Source: Rikenellaceae bacterium
GTDB lineage: Bacteria; Bacteroidota; Bacteroidia; Bacteroidales; UBA932
Reading direction: 5' to 3'
NCBI GenBank assembly: GCA_022766385.1
Contig: JALEPJ010000009.1
Span: 1-64,000, forward strand
Length of the DNA: 64,000 bases
Made by a program: the position numbers and the translations under genes. Numbering within the stretch: position 1 is the first letter of the stretch; the number at the start of each line of letters is the position of its first letter. The notes beneath the pieces are model-generated. The model ran no database searches. It worked only from the letters and a program-made list of their open reading frames with translations, and was not told the DNA's origin. Of this stretch, positions 8,428 to 17,234 are shown one piece after another.

Positions 8428-9876
8428 TTATCTTCCCTTCCTATATAAAGCATATGAAGAAAGTGGAGCCATAGTTCCGCTCAGTATTCCTTTCTTTACC
8501 TTGAACTGGGTGCCGTGGACTGCGTCGACATATTTTCCGTCAGGAAGGCTCGTTGGAAGCTCGGTGGTAATCTCCTTGTCGCATATATTTACAATCATTG
8601 CTCCCTTGCGCCCCCTGTTGACGGCGACTATGGTCTTGTCTTCATTGAAGCTAATCTTTTCGTCCTGGTCGACCATTGCCTTTCTGAAATGGTTGGCCGC
8701 GGCTACTTCCGGGTGGAAGAATTCGTCATTGCCCCTTGCTCCGACTATATTGTCTCCCCAAACTTTCTCCGGTGAGCTGCCATTCGGACGGGAGAAGAAG
8801 AGCGGCTGGCCGTAACGGCGGGCGGTGAGAAATGCCCAGGCCTGGCGTATCCTGTCGCAGCTTAAGCCGGCTGATTCGTGATCATTGCAATATGTATCGT
8901 GGCTTTCAACCCAGGTCACGAGATGTGAAGGATGCTGGCTATGGCACCAGTTGTCCCAATTGTCGGCGCTCCAATTCTGCGCTTTCAGGATATTGCGCAA
9001 TACATAGCCGTAGCTGCTGGCGGTGAGGTCCATAAGCGCACTATACTCTTCCTCTTTTACATTCTTGTCCTGAAGCACCTCACCATAAATGAAGAGGCCA
9101 TCATCTGGAATAGTAAGGCTGAGTCCCTTTACAGCCTTCTTGCCGAGCGCCACATCCCAGAAATCATTTTCCTTCGAAGCAGGGTCCACCGGGTCGGACT
9201 TAAGGCCTATGTGCTTGGCTGTGTCATATCTGAAACCTCGGACTCCACAGGCAATGAGCTCATTTACATAAGACATGTAATAGTGCTGAAAATCAGGATT
9301 TTCCGTATTAACATCCGGCAGCCCTCCCATCTGTCCTGTCGTACATTGGAGGCGGTCGTTGTAATCTTGGATTTCATTGAAACCATTGGCGTGGTAAAGC
9401 TTCTCATGTCCGCCGACCGCTTCATCGAGTGTATCCTCTACTCTGGTGTCGTCTATTGATGTGTGATTCGGCAGGACATCTACAATGATTTTGATCCCGT
9501 ACTTTTCTGCTTCTGTACAAAGCTCTACAAGATCTTCTTTGGTCCCGACCTGGTAATTGCCGATGGTCCAATCAGTTGGCTGGTAATGGTAATACCACCT
9601 CCCATGACCGTAGAGCTGGTTTCCTCCTCCTTTATCACCCTTGGTCTGGGTTACGCAAAGTTGGGCAGGGGGAGTCTGAACAGTATTGAATCCGGCTTCG
9701 GCGATTAGAGGAAGATTCTCCTTTATTGTATTGAAAGACCAGCACCAGGCTTGGAGAATTATGCGCTCATTGCCTTGTTCTGGTGTTTTGTTGAAATTGT
9801 CAGGGGCAACGGTCTGCTGCGCAAACGCAGTAAGGGAAATCAGAGCTGCGTACAGGCAAATGATATGTTTTATCAT
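8428..9876 (-). CDS. Secreted alpha-amylase, GH13 (AmyE-like)
   Basis: The protein of 482 residues has a signal peptide (MIKHIICLYAALISLTAFAQ). The barrel carries the four GH13 regions: VDVLPNHT, GFRYDTAKH with nucleophile Asp218, FIYGEVLQ with acid/base Glu266, and TWVESHDTY with transition-state stabiliser Asp327. The wording around these (AKH, GEVLQD, ESHDTY) closely follows Bacillus AmyE, subfamily 28. A short C-terminal beta domain (residues 400-482) follows. It should cleave internal alpha-1,4 bonds of starch or maltodextrin outside the cytoplasm. It is monocistronic, with no Sus genes nearby. Confidence 0.92.
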   Translation of the reverse strand: MIKHIICLYAALISLTAFAQQTVAPDNFNKTPEQGNERIILQAWCWSFNTIKENLPLIAEAGFNTVQTPPAQLCVTQTKGDKGGGNQLYGHGRWYYHYQPTDWTIGNYQVGTKEDLVELCTEAEKYGIKIIVDVLPNHTSIDDTRVEDTLDEAVGGHEKLYHANGFNEIQDYNDRLQCTTGQMGGLPDVNTENPDFQHYYMSYVNELIACGVRGFRYDTAKHIGLKSDPVDPASKENDFWDVALGKKAVKGLSLTIPDDGLFIYGEVLQDKNVKEEEYSALMDLTASSYGYVLRNILKAQNWSADNWDNWCHSQHPSHLVTWVESHDTYCNDHESAGLSCDRIRQAWAFLTARRYGQPLFFSRPNGSSPEKVWGDNIVGARGNDEFFHPEVAAANHFRKAMVDQDEKISFNEDKTIVAVNRGRKGAMIVNICDKEITTELPTSLPDGKYVDAVHGTQFKVKKGILSGTMAPLSSYALYRKGR

Positions 9877-9930
9877 AATTCAGTTATGTTTATTCTCGGA
9901 TTAAAAGGGACATATTACTATACAATAATA

Positions 9931-9945
9931 GTAAAATCGTTTTAC
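9931..9945. promoter_or_regulatory. Inverted repeat upstream of the amylase gene, possible operator
   Basis: GTAAAA-TCG-TTTTAC is a perfect 6-base dyad with a 3-base centre, 55 bases upstream of the amylase start. The shape resembles an operator of a LacI-type sugar regulator. No regulator gene is adjacent, so function is a guess. Confidence 0.3.
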
Positions 9946-9995
9946 AAATAAAACTCTTTTGTTCTTTTCTTATCTCTCTTCCAATCGACAAATTT

Positions 9996-10027
9996 CTACC
10001 CTCAGGTCACGATGGACCTGAGGGTAG
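9996..10027 (-). terminator. Perfect 13-bp hairpin downstream of metY
   Basis: CTACCCTCAGGTC (9996-10008) and GACCTGAGGGTAG (10015-10027) are exact complements around a six-base loop. It lies 78 bases past the metY stop. The U tract after it on the minus strand is weak (AAATTTG), so it may be a terminator or an mRNA end-stabilising stem. Confidence 0.5.
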
Positions 10028-10104
10028 AGTCATGCATTCCCGCCCGTGGAGAGCCAGCTTATTCAACTTCTCTCAAACAGTATCTTCGAGTCTGCGGTTC
10101 AGGT

Positions 10105-11391
10105 TTATATTGCATCAAATGCTGATGAAAGGTCATCGATGATGTCGTCAATATGCTCCACTCCTATGGAAAGACGTACGGTAGAAGGGGTAATATGTTG
10201 TGCTTCAAGCTCTTCCGGACTCATTTGCGAGTGTGTTGTGGTGTAAGGATGGATAACCAGAGACTTGACATCAGCCACATTTGCCAGCAGGGAGAATATC
10301 TTTAGATTGTCGATGAATCTCCATGCATCATCCTGATTGCCATCAATCTCAAAGGTAAAAATCGAACCTGCTCCCTTTTGAAAATACTTCTTGTACAAGG
10401 CGTGATCAGGGTGAGTTTCCAGCGAAGGGTGGCTCACCTTTTTCACTTTAGGGTGAGATTCCAGGAACTTAACTACCTTGAGGGCATTCTCGACATGTCT
10501 CTCGATTCTCAATGGCAATGATTCCACTCCCTGTAGGAGTATCCATGCATTGAAAGGAGAAATAGTCGCTCCGGTATCGCGCAGAATCACCGCCCTGATT
10601 CTGGTTACGAATGCTGCTGCGCCGGCAACATCTGCGAATATTGCTCCGTGATAAGAAGGGTCTGGAGCGGCAAGGCTTGGGTAGCGCTCCGCATTCTTCT
10701 TCCAATCAAAGCGTCCGCTGTCGACGATGACGCCTCCCAGAGAACTTCCGTGGCCTCCTATGAATTTGGTTGCACTGTGTACGACAATGTCAACACCGTG
10801 CTCTATTGGCTTGATAAGGAGAGGAGCAAAGGTGTTGTCAACGATGAATACTATTCCGTGCCTATGCGCGATTTCTGATATTGCATCAAGATCGGTTACG
10901 TCCGAGTTAGGATTGCCAAGGGTCTCTGCATAAATTACTTTGGTGTTCGGGCGGATAGCATTTTCGAGTGCCTCAAGGTCATTGACCTTCACGATGGTGT
11001 TGCTTATGCCCTGAGTCGCGAGGGTGTGGGTGATAAGATTGAAGGAGCCTCCGTAGAGATTGTCGGCGGCAACGATATGGTCGCCTTCCCTTAGGACGTT
11101 CTGGAGGGCATAGGTTACCGCGGCAGCACCGCTGGCGACTGCAAGGGCTGCGACACCACCCTCAAGGGCGGCAATTCTTTTTTCAAAGACGTCCTGGGTT
11201 GAATTTGTAAGGCGGCCGTAGATATTGCCTGGATTGCGGAGTCCGAAGCGGTCAGCTGCATTTTGCGAATTGTGGAATACGTATGATGTGGTCTGGTAAA
11301 TTGGAACTGCTCTTGAATCGCTTGTAGGATCTGCATTTTCCTGCCCAACATGAAGGGCGAGTGTCTCCGGATGATAATTCTTGTTTGCCAT
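10105..11391 (-). CDS. metY: O-acetylhomoserine sulfhydrylase (aminocarboxypropyltransferase)
   Basis: The 428-residue PLP enzyme belongs to the Cys/Met metabolism family. The PLP lysine is Lys209 in VVHSATKFIGGHG; other landmarks are PIYQTTSYVF, YGRLTNST and ALEGG. The length of about 430 and the N-terminal PETLALHVGQ fit O-acetylhomoserine sulfhydrylase rather than cystathionine gamma-synthase (about 380). It makes homocysteine from O-acetylhomoserine and sulfide in methionine synthesis. It stands alone, divergent from an Lrp-type regulator that may control it. Confidence 0.9.
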   Translation of the reverse strand: MANKNYHPETLALHVGQENADPTSDSRAVPIYQTTSYVFHNSQNAADRFGLRNPGNIYGRLTNSTQDVFEKRIAALEGGVAALAVASGAAAVTYALQNVLREGDHIVAADNLYGGSFNLITHTLATQGISNTIVKVNDLEALENAIRPNTKVIYAETLGNPNSDVTDLDAISEIAHRHGIVFIVDNTFAPLLIKPIEHGVDIVVHSATKFIGGHGSSLGGVIVDSGRFDWKKNAERYPSLAAPDPSYHGAIFADVAGAAAFVTRIRAVILRDTGATISPFNAWILLQGVESLPLRIERHVENALKVVKFLESHPKVKKVSHPSLETHPDHALYKKYFQKGAGSIFTFEIDGNQDDAWRFIDNLKIFSLLANVADVKSLVIHPYTTTHSQMSPEELEAQHITPSTVRLSIGVEHIDDIIDDLSSAFDAI

Positions 11392-11459
11392 AATCAGTCT
11401 GTTTTCTTGTCTTTTTCTGTTGCAAATTTGAAATACCAGGAAGAAATGTCCAAGAAGAA

Positions 11460-11490
11460 TTTGAAATTATGGAAGAAGATACTATTTTTG
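11460..11490 (+). promoter_or_regulatory. Promoter of the Lrp-type regulator
   Basis: TTTG at 11460-11463, 19-base spacer, TATTTTTG at 11483-11490. This is a full match to the Bacteroides consensus; predicted leader of about 40 bases before the start at 11538. Confidence 0.65.
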
Positions 11491-11537
11491 TATTAATATG
11501 TAGAATAACCTACTAAAATTGAATTGAAAAGATCCTT

Positions 11538-12008
11538 ATGGCAGAATCATATACACTTGACTCTAAGGATATGGAGATACTCAGGGCTCTCCAGCATAAC
11601 GCCAGATTGTCCAACAAGGAACTGTCTGCCAAAGTGCATCTCTCTACGACCCCAACCTATGAAAGGGTCAAACGTCTGGAAAAACTCGGTTTCATTAAAG
11701 AATATGCAACTATACTCGATGAAGCAAAGTTGAACAAAGGCTTTGCTGTATTCTGCAGCATCAAACTGCGTCGCATCAACAGCGAGTACGCGAATGCCTT
11801 TACCGATATGATTAAGAAAGTTCCCGAAGTGACTGAGTGTTACAATATCTCGGGTAGTTTCGATTATCTGATGAGGGTACAGGTCCCGGATATGAGATCA
11901 TATCAAAAACTCCTTCTGGAGGTCGTGGGACGTCACGAGAACATCGATTCTATGGAAAGTACTTTTGTAATGGAAGAAATAAAACACGACTACGGAGTAG
12001 GGGTTTGA
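11538..12008 (+). CDS. Lrp/AsnC family transcriptional regulator
   Basis: The 156-residue protein has an N-terminal winged HTH (residues 6-60; DSKDMEILRALQHNARLSNK, then the recognition helix around STTPTYERVKRLEKLG) and a C-terminal RAM/AsnC effector domain with VTECYNISGSFDYLMRVQV. Lrp-type proteins sense amino acids and form octamers. Its divergence from metY suggests control of methionine or sulfur metabolism; this is inference. A dyad at 11987-11996 and 12020-12029 spans its stop codon and may end transcription. Confidence 0.88.
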   Translation: MAESYTLDSKDMEILRALQHNARLSNKELSAKVHLSTTPTYERVKRLEKLGFIKEYATILDEAKLNKGFAVFCSIKLRRINSEYANAFTDMIKKVPEVTECYNISGSFDYLMRVQVPDMRSYQKLLLEVVGRHENIDSMESTFVMEEIKHDYGVGV

Positions 12009-12034
12009 AATAGACCATATCCGCAGTCGTCAAA

Positions 12035-12793
12035 TCAAAATGCCATGTCGAGAAAACAAATGGTAGTGAATCCCAGTATCAGTGAGATAGTGGCAATCCT
12101 TTCGTATCCGTGAGCATGAGTCTCCGGAATCATTTCATCGCTGACTACATATAGCATCGCTCCACCCGCCATCGCCAGCATCATAGGAAGCATAAACTCC
12201 GAAATCGCACCAATACCATAGCCGATGAAAACACCGACTATCTCCAGCATCGCGATGGCAAGGGCAATGATGAAAGTCCTCGCAGTGCTTACGCCCGCTA
12301 TCAGCAGAGGAGCGATTACTACCATGCCTTCCGGTATGTTCTGAATGGCAATACCAATCGAAACAGCCCAGGCAGTTGAGGTTTCAGCTGCATTGAAACC
12401 CACACCTGCAGCAATTCCTTCCGGCAGTTTGTGAAGGGCAATGGCCATAACGAAGAGCAGAATATGGTTCAAGGATGCATTGTTCTTATGCTCTTCTCTG
12501 TCCAGTCCGGTGAGTTTGTGTAAATGGGGAGCAAACAGGTCAAGGCAATAAAGGATTGCAACACCAAGCATCTCTCCTATTATGATTATCCACCATTTTC
12601 CAATTCCCACTGAGTCGGCGGCTGGTAGTATCAAACCAAGGGTCGCAGCTGCCAGCATCACACCGGCGCAATATCCAAGGACGGCATCGTTCCATTTGTG
12701 GGGAAGTTCCTTGACGAAAAAACCCAGTATGGAGCCGAATACAGTAGAAAGCGCCAAACCTGCAGCGCTAATCCACACCTGCGTCATAATCAA
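12035..12793 (-). CDS. ZIP family metal transporter
   Basis: The 252-residue protein has about eight membrane segments and the ZIP signature pair: HKLPEGIAAGVGF in TM4 and IQNIPEGMVV in TM5, whose His, Pro-Glu and Asn residues bind the metal. This resembles ZupT-like importers of zinc, iron or manganese in the cytoplasmic membrane. It lies downstream of rubredoxin and a rhodanese-like gene on the same strand; a hairpin separates it from rubredoxin. Confidence 0.88.
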   Translation of the reverse strand: MIMTQVWISAAGLALSTVFGSILGFFVKELPHKWNDAVLGYCAGVMLAAATLGLILPAADSVGIGKWWIIIIGEMLGVAILYCLDLFAPHLHKLTGLDREEHKNNASLNHILLFVMAIALHKLPEGIAAGVGFNAAETSTAWAVSIGIAIQNIPEGMVVIAPLLIAGVSTARTFIIALAIAMLEIVGVFIGYGIGAISEFMLPMMLAMAGGAMLYVVSDEMIPETHAHGYERIATISLILGFTTICFLDMAF

Positions 12794-12796
12794 TTA

Positions 12797-12818
12797 GCCA
12801 GGGACTTTATTCCCTGGC
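12797..12818 (-). terminator. Hairpin between rubredoxin and the ZIP gene
   Basis: GCCAGGGA (12797-12804) and TCCCTGGC (12811-12818) form a perfect 8-bp stem with a six-base loop. On the minus strand it lies between the rubredoxin stop and the ZIP start, with no good U tract, so it may limit read-through or mark mRNA processing. Confidence 0.45.
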
Positions 12819-12828
12819 ACAAGGCATA

Positions 12829-12987
12829 TTATGCTTCTGAGAACTGATCCTTTCCAACTCCGCACAGAGGACATACAAAATCCTCAGGAACATCTTCCCA
12901 CTTTGTACCGGGTGCGATTCCAGCCTCTGGAACACCTACTTCCGGATCATACTCCCAAGCGCATACGTCACAAACATACTTTTTCAT
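12829..12987 (-). CDS. Rubredoxin
   Basis: A 52-residue protein, starting [18 protein letters not shown] and ending in [15 protein letters not shown]. Cys6, Cys9, Cys39 and Cys42 form the two CxxC pairs that bind one iron, and WEYDP with [16 protein letters not shown] is the classic rubredoxin core. It is a cytoplasmic electron carrier. The neighbouring rubrerythrin and BCP peroxiredoxin suggest that it feeds electrons to peroxide reduction in an anaerobe. It follows the rhodanese-like gene by 29 bases. Confidence 0.95.
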   Translation of the reverse strand: MKKYVCDVCAWEYDPEVGVPEAGIAPGTKWEDVPEDFVCPLCGVGKDQFSEA

Positions 12988-13016
12988 AACTCTTTCTGTT
13001 TTAAATTATTCCTATT

Positions 13017-13397
13017 CTATTTCTTGCCATTTGCGGCCACCCAGCCATTGTAGCCGGTGCCAAGTTCAATGACTTTGTATTTCTCTGATAGCAGGGCTGC
13101 AGCCTTTTTGCTTCTGTTACCGCTGCGACAATACAGTGCAATAGTCTTGCCTTCTTGTATTTCTGCTCTGGCTTTCTGCTCGAAATCATCTTCCAGAACA
13201 TCAATGTTGATAGCCCTTTCTATGTGTCCGGCCTGATATTCTTCTGCAGTTCTCACGTCCAGGACAACAATGTTGGTATCTGCAATTACTTTGGCAAAGT
13301 CGTCTGTACCAACCGTCTTGAATTTAGCATTCTGGGCATTGCAGCCCATCAGTGAGAACAAACAGGATGTAAGGCTCATAACAATCAATTTCTTCAT
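13017..13397 (-). CDS. Rhodanese-like domain lipoprotein
   Basis: The protein of 126 residues has a lipobox (LFSLMGC, Cys19) and one rhodanese domain with VVLDVRTAEEYQAGHIERAINI and the active-site loop CRSGNRS (catalytic Cys near residue 90). Such single-domain proteins transfer sulfane sulfur or act in envelope thiol chemistry. A -7-like CATATTTG at 13421-13428 on the minus strand would start transcription just upstream. Probably co-transcribed with rubredoxin. Confidence 0.87.
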   Translation of the reverse strand: MKKLIVMSLTSCLFSLMGCNAQNAKFKTVGTDDFAKVIADTNIVVLDVRTAEEYQAGHIERAINIDVLEDDFEQKARAEIQEGKTIALYCRSGNRSKKAAALLSEKYKVIELGTGYNGWVAANGKK

Positions 13398-13513
13398 TAC
13401 TCTAATCTTGGATGGCTATACAAATATGGCTTTTTTTTGAGAAAGTATTATTATCTGAATGAATATTTCGATGGTAATTTTGGGAATAATTGCCTGCCTT
13501 ACAATTACCTTTC

Positions 13514-13544
13514 ATTGCTTATTACACTTCTATGGCTATCTTTG
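13514..13544 (+). promoter_or_regulatory. Rubrerythrin promoter
   Basis: ATTG at 13514-13517 (3 of 4 for TTTG), 19-base spacer, TATCTTTG at 13537-13544. Predicted start near 13551, which excludes the upstream in-frame ATG at 13459 and supports 13570. Confidence 0.6.
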
Positions 13545-13569
13545 CATTATCACAAATAACATTATTAAA

Positions 13570-14109
13570 ATGGCTAACAAGTATTCAGGTACCCAGACCG
13601 AAAAGAATCTGGAAGCGGCTTTCGCCGGAGAGTCACAGGCTCGCAACAAATATACATATTTCGCATCACGTGCAAAGAAGGATGGTTTTGAACAGATTGC
13701 TGCTCTTTTCCTTGAGACTGCAGACAATGAAAAGGAGCACGCAAAGCTCTGGTTTAAGGAGTTAAACGGAATCGGTGATACAGCACAAAACCTTGCAGCT
13801 GCAGCTGAGGGCGAGAATTACGAGTGGACAGATATGTATGACGGTTTCGCTAAGACTGCAGAGGAAGAAGGCTTCCCTGAACTTGCTGCGAAGTTCCGTG
13901 GTGTTGCTGCTATTGAGAAGCGTCATGAGGAGCGTTACCGCGCTCTGCTTAAGAATGTTGAGACAGCAGCGGTATTCGAGAGATCTGAGGTCAAGGTGTG
14001 GGAGTGTCGCAACTGTGGTCATATTGTAGTGGGCACTAAGGCTCCTGCAATTTGCCCTGTATGCGCTCATCCTCAGTCTTACTTCGAGCTGCACAAGGAG
14101 AATTTCTAA
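13570..14109 (+). CDS. Rubrerythrin
   Basis: From 13570 the protein has 179 residues. The N-terminal four-helix domain has the diiron ligands in [38 protein letters not shown] and [11 protein letters not shown]. The C-terminal rubredoxin-like domain has CRNCG and [12 protein letters not shown]. It reduces hydrogen peroxide to water in the cytoplasm of anaerobes. The frame is open to 13459, but that part would lie upstream of the predicted transcription start. Confidence 0.95.
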   Translation: MANKYSGTQTEKNLEAAFAGESQARNKYTYFASRAKKDGFEQIAALFLETADNEKEHAKLWFKELNGIGDTAQNLAAAAEGENYEWTDMYDGFAKTAEEEGFPELAAKFRGVAAIEKRHEERYRALLKNVETAAVFERSEVKVWECRNCGHIVVGTKAPAICPVCAHPQSYFELHKENF

Positions 14110-14130
14110 TTGCATAGCGCAATTAATATG

Positions 14131-14163
14131 AGGAGATGGCCGATTTGGCCGTCTCCTTTTTTT
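14131..14163 (+). terminator. Rubrerythrin terminator
   Basis: AGGAGATGGCC (14131-14141) pairs with GGCCGTCTCCT (14147-14157) around a GATTT loop, with one T-G wobble, followed by a run of T to 14163. Confidence 0.85.
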
Positions 14164-14189
14164 CGATTTGCTCCATAAGGCATGATACC

Positions 14190-14221
14190 GTTGGAGAAGC
14201 GCGTATTATTGGTTATATTTG
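14190..14221 (+). promoter_or_regulatory. Promoter of the BCP peroxiredoxin gene
   Basis: GTTG at 14190-14193, 20-base spacer, TATATTTG at 14214-14221, 23 bases before the start at 14244. Confidence 0.5.
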
Positions 14222-14243
14222 TTATTCTAAACTAATTTATAGT

Positions 14244-14699
14244 ATGAAAATAGGAGAGATAATGCCTTCTTTCGCAGTTAATGACCAGGATGGAAATTTG
14301 GTCAGAAGCGAAGATCTTTTAGGAAAGGGCAGGAAGATAGTTTTGTATACCTACCCCAAGGACAGCACAAGCGGATGCACTGCTGAGGCTTGTAGCTTCC
14401 GTGACCATTATGGGGAGATAAATGATGCAGGGTATATACTGATTGGCATAAGCAAGGATTCAGAAAAGTCGCATACAAATTTCAGGACAAGGTACGAATT
14501 GCCATTCTCTTTGTTGGCAGATACGGATACTGCTCTTCTTCAGGCACTTGGAGCCTGGGGTGAGAAGAAGATGTATGGCAAGACATGTTTTGGTACCTTG
14601 AGAAAGACCTATGTCTTTTCCGAGGACGGAATACTGGAGCGCATCATCGAAAAGGTTGATACCAAGAACGCTGCCTCCCAACTTTTGAGTTCCGAGTAA
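14244..14699 (+). CDS. bcp: Thioredoxin-dependent thiol peroxidase (BCP-type peroxiredoxin)
   Basis: The protein has 151 residues. The peroxidatic Cys45 and resolving Cys50 sit in KDSTSGCTAEACSFRD, the PrxQ/BCP arrangement, within a thioredoxin fold. It reduces peroxides with electrons from thioredoxin. The start at 14244 is chosen because the promoter lies immediately upstream and the in-frame extension (to 14136) runs through the rubrerythrin terminator. Confidence 0.92.
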   Translation: MKIGEIMPSFAVNDQDGNLVRSEDLLGKGRKIVLYTYPKDSTSGCTAEACSFRDHYGEINDAGYILIGISKDSEKSHTNFRTRYELPFSLLADTDTALLQALGAWGEKKMYGKTCFGTLRKTYVFSEDGILERIIEKVDTKNAASQLLSSE

Positions 14700-14725
14700 T
14701 AATGATGAATAAATAATAAACTCAT

Positions 14726-16024
14726 ATGAAAATAAAGTTTTATCTGCTTCTGATGGCTTTGGCTTTCAGTCTTACTGCTTGCTATGACGACTCTGAGATA
14801 CGCGAGAGAGTTGAAAATCTTGAGGATACGGCCATAGTCAGCATCAACAATCAGTTGAAGTCTATAAGCGAGTCCATTGTTTCGATGGAAGAGGTCAGCC
14901 GCACCCTGGTGGGAATGATTGATGCTCTTCAAGGTAGCACCCAGGCCAATACCGCTGAAATAAATGCTCTTAAGAGTCTGTGTTCAAGTCTCGACGCCGC
15001 TTTGTCAGATTTGAGAGAATATATGGAACAAGAGCTTTCCGATACTAAGGATTGGTTGGAGAAGAATGCGCTTACCCTTGATAAATTCAACATGCTTGTG
15101 GATGAACTCTCCAATGTGAAGAATACAGTTGACAATATGTCTGAGCATATTGCCAGTATCGACGACACTGTCACAAGAATGAACGATTACCTCGTCGATC
15201 TGGACTCAGCCATCAATAAGAGTCTTGACTCAGTCAAAGATTGGGTTAAGCAGACTCTTGAAGGTTATTATACCTCTGAAGAGATGGATGCCAAACTTAA
15301 AGCCTTGGGTGACAGATTGGATATTATTTCTAAATCTGTCCAGAATCTTCTTTCCAGAATCCAGTCCCTTGTATTCGTTCCGAGATACAACCACGCATCA
15401 GTGTATGCCTGGTATTCGCATATGAACTCCTCTTACATCGGTTTGGCTGATACAGTTGATTTCAGAATACGTCCGGCCGCTCTTGCTAAGGACCTTGCAA
15501 ACAAACTGTCGTCATTCTCAATGGATGCAGTTCTTACCGCCACTAAATCAAGCATATACAGAACTGAGCTTGATGTTATGAAAGTCAGTGCCGAGGATGA
15601 TATTCTGAGCGTTGTGTTCAGCTCTTCCTCTCTTTCCAAGGAATTCTTCCGTGGGGAAAAAGGAGCCCGTATCAGTCTTGTGATAAGCGATGGCAACAAT
15701 GACCGCAGTTCCGAGTATATTCCTCTTATAGCAAAGGAGGACGCAGCTTATATTCCTTGCACTTCTTTGAGCCTCAGTCAGAATATCCTTGAACTTCAAG
15801 CAGGAGAATCAGCTTCCTTGACTGTTACAACTCTTCCTTCAGCAATTCTTCCTGAAGATCTGATTTGGAGATCATCAGATTCCAGCATTGCGACAGTAGA
15901 TGAGCACGGCATAGTATCCGCTCTGAAAGAGGGTATTACTACCATTTCTGTATTATCCCGTGACAATACTGCAAAGGATTACTGTACAGTCACAGTACTT
16001 CCTGTTCCGGAAGAGGAGCAGTAG
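14726..16024 (+). CDS. Surface lipoprotein with DUF4988-like coiled coil and a C-terminal Big_2 domain
   Basis: The protein of 432 residues has a lipobox (FSLTAC, Cys19). CYDDSEIRERVENLED is the start of the DUF4988-type N-terminus, followed by coiled coil to about residue 215 with regular heptads. A middle beta region (220-340) has no recognised family. Residues 345-428 form a bacterial Ig-like Big_2 domain (LELQAGESASLTVTTLPS, WRSSDSSIATVDEHGIV, GITTISV). DUF4988 proteins are surface lipoproteins, often encoded with glycan-use systems. A stalk holding a binding domain away from the surface is inferred. Confidence 0.75.
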   Translation: MKIKFYLLLMALAFSLTACYDDSEIRERVENLEDTAIVSINNQLKSISESIVSMEEVSRTLVGMIDALQGSTQANTAEINALKSLCSSLDAALSDLREYMEQELSDTKDWLEKNALTLDKFNMLVDELSNVKNTVDNMSEHIASIDDTVTRMNDYLVDLDSAINKSLDSVKDWVKQTLEGYYTSEEMDAKLKALGDRLDIISKSVQNLLSRIQSLVFVPRYNHASVYAWYSHMNSSYIGLADTVDFRIRPAALAKDLANKLSSFSMDAVLTATKSSIYRTELDVMKVSAEDDILSVVFSSSSLSKEFFRGEKGARISLVISDGNNDRSSEYIPLIAKEDAAYIPCTSLSLSQNILELQAGESASLTVTTLPSAILPEDLIWRSSDSSIATVDEHGIVSALKEGITTISVLSRDNTAKDYCTVTVLPVPEEEQ

Positions 16025-16047
16025 AAAAGACTATTTTCATTAGAAGC

Positions 16048-16069
16048 CTTCCTTGAAAACAGAAGGAAG
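16048..16069. terminator. Hairpin between convergent genes
   Basis: CTTCCTT (16048-16054) and AAGGAAG (16063-16069) flank an 8-base loop between the Big_2 lipoprotein and the SGNH gene. No long T run, so weak. Confidence 0.35.
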
Positions 16070-16070
16070 T

Positions 16071-17216
16071 TCAGGCCAGAAGATCGGCCGGCACACAATC
16101 AGCCATTGCCTTGTATGCACTCTCACTTGGGTGCAGATGGTCCCCGGAATCGAAGCCGGGTGCAAACGCTGAAGGGTGCCGGCCGTCTCTTAATGCCAGG
16201 TCAAAATCAACACAGCCATCGAATTCCGGTGCGTTTCTAAGCCATTCATTGAATTCATTTCTGAGTTCTTCTCTCATAGGACTATATGTCCTCCATCCCT
16301 CGATGGGAAGCAGAGTCCCGCTATGGACTTTTAGCCCCAATGCTTTGGCCCGAGGAAGGTAAAACTTCTTGAATCCGTCTATAAGTGCTTGACAATCAGG
16401 CATATCGCTCCAAGGCCGGAAAGGGTTGTTCTCTACTCCTACTGGGTGAATGATATCGTTGATGCCGTGTTGTATTATCACCGCCTCTGCACCGGCGACA
16501 TTCATTTCAATAGGGAAACGGGTTTCTCCTTTCAGCCCGTAAGCCTGATAGGTGATACAATCATATTGGCGCAATACCCTCGTTCCGCTGACGGCGCGCC
16601 TGACGATGGAGACATTGCGAAAGCCCTCATCCCAGCATCTCAGGCTCAGATAATCAGGCCAGCTCTGAGCTGTAATTGAATCGCCATAGCAGATTAATGC
16701 ATGATTCCTATCCTCTGTAAGAATGTCAATGGTGTTGAGAAAGAAAAACCAGTTGGTGTTCCGACTGAGATTCAGAGGCAAGTCTTCCCGGTCAACAAAA
16801 TCTCCATAGCTATATTTCCCTTTGGAAAGAGGACCCGTAATGAGGGTACCGGCATTCATCTGTGTGAATTCTCCAAGATATATGCTTATGGCAATAGTCT
16901 CACCTGCAGTGATATCCATTTCCAGATTATCACTTTGAACTTCTGTTCCGGCTGCTATAGACACACTATCTTTTCCCTTGAAAAGCACACGAAGGGGAGT
17001 CCATTCTCCCATCCCGATTCTGGCTACTGAGACCTTGGTCAGGGTAACGCTCTCTGTTCCTGTAAGATTGGAAAATCTGAACCTGAGCTTGCTCCCGCTG
17101 AAACACATCCTGATTGGATAACGCAGGGTGAGGTCTTTGGCATAGGTACATTCCTTTCTGTCTGTAATGGATGTGGAATTGCCCCAGCAAGCAACCCATT
17201 TTGTATATTTTGTCAT
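16071..17216 (-). CDS. SGNH/GDSL hydrolase
   Basis: The protein has 381 residues and no signal peptide. Residues 1-165 form a beta-rich N-terminal domain with GSKLRFRFSNLTG. The catalytic SGNH part follows: block I ICYGDSIT with the Ser near residue 180, block III HGINDI, and block V DSGDHLHPS with the Asp-His pair. Such proteins are esterases or deacetylases acting on acylated sugars. It lies 18 bases behind the BASS-type transporter gene and probably shares its mRNA. Substrate unknown. Confidence 0.82.
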   Translation of the reverse strand: MTKYTKWVACWGNSTSITDRKECTYAKDLTLRYPIRMCFSGSKLRFRFSNLTGTESVTLTKVSVARIGMGEWTPLRVLFKGKDSVSIAAGTEVQSDNLEMDITAGETIAISIYLGEFTQMNAGTLITGPLSKGKYSYGDFVDREDLPLNLSRNTNWFFFLNTIDILTEDRNHALICYGDSITAQSWPDYLSLRCWDEGFRNVSIVRRAVSGTRVLRQYDCITYQAYGLKGETRFPIEMNVAGAEAVIIQHGINDIIHPVGVENNPFRPWSDMPDCQALIDGFKKFYLPRAKALGLKVHSGTLLPIEGWRTYSPMREELRNEFNEWLRNAPEFDGCVDFDLALRDGRHPSAFAPGFDSGDHLHPSESAYKAMADCVPADLLA

Positions 17217-17234
17217 AGCGCTTTTAGTCTTTTT

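Noticed and set aside
11392..11537. SAM-type riboswitch before metY
   Set aside because: The intergenic region is only 146 bases, is taken up by two promoters, and shows no aptamer or terminator stem.
13459..13569. Hydrophobic N-terminal extension of rubrerythrin
   Set aside because: It lies across the predicted promoter (-7 at 13537-13544) and rubrerythrin is cytoplasmic; the conserved start is at 13570.
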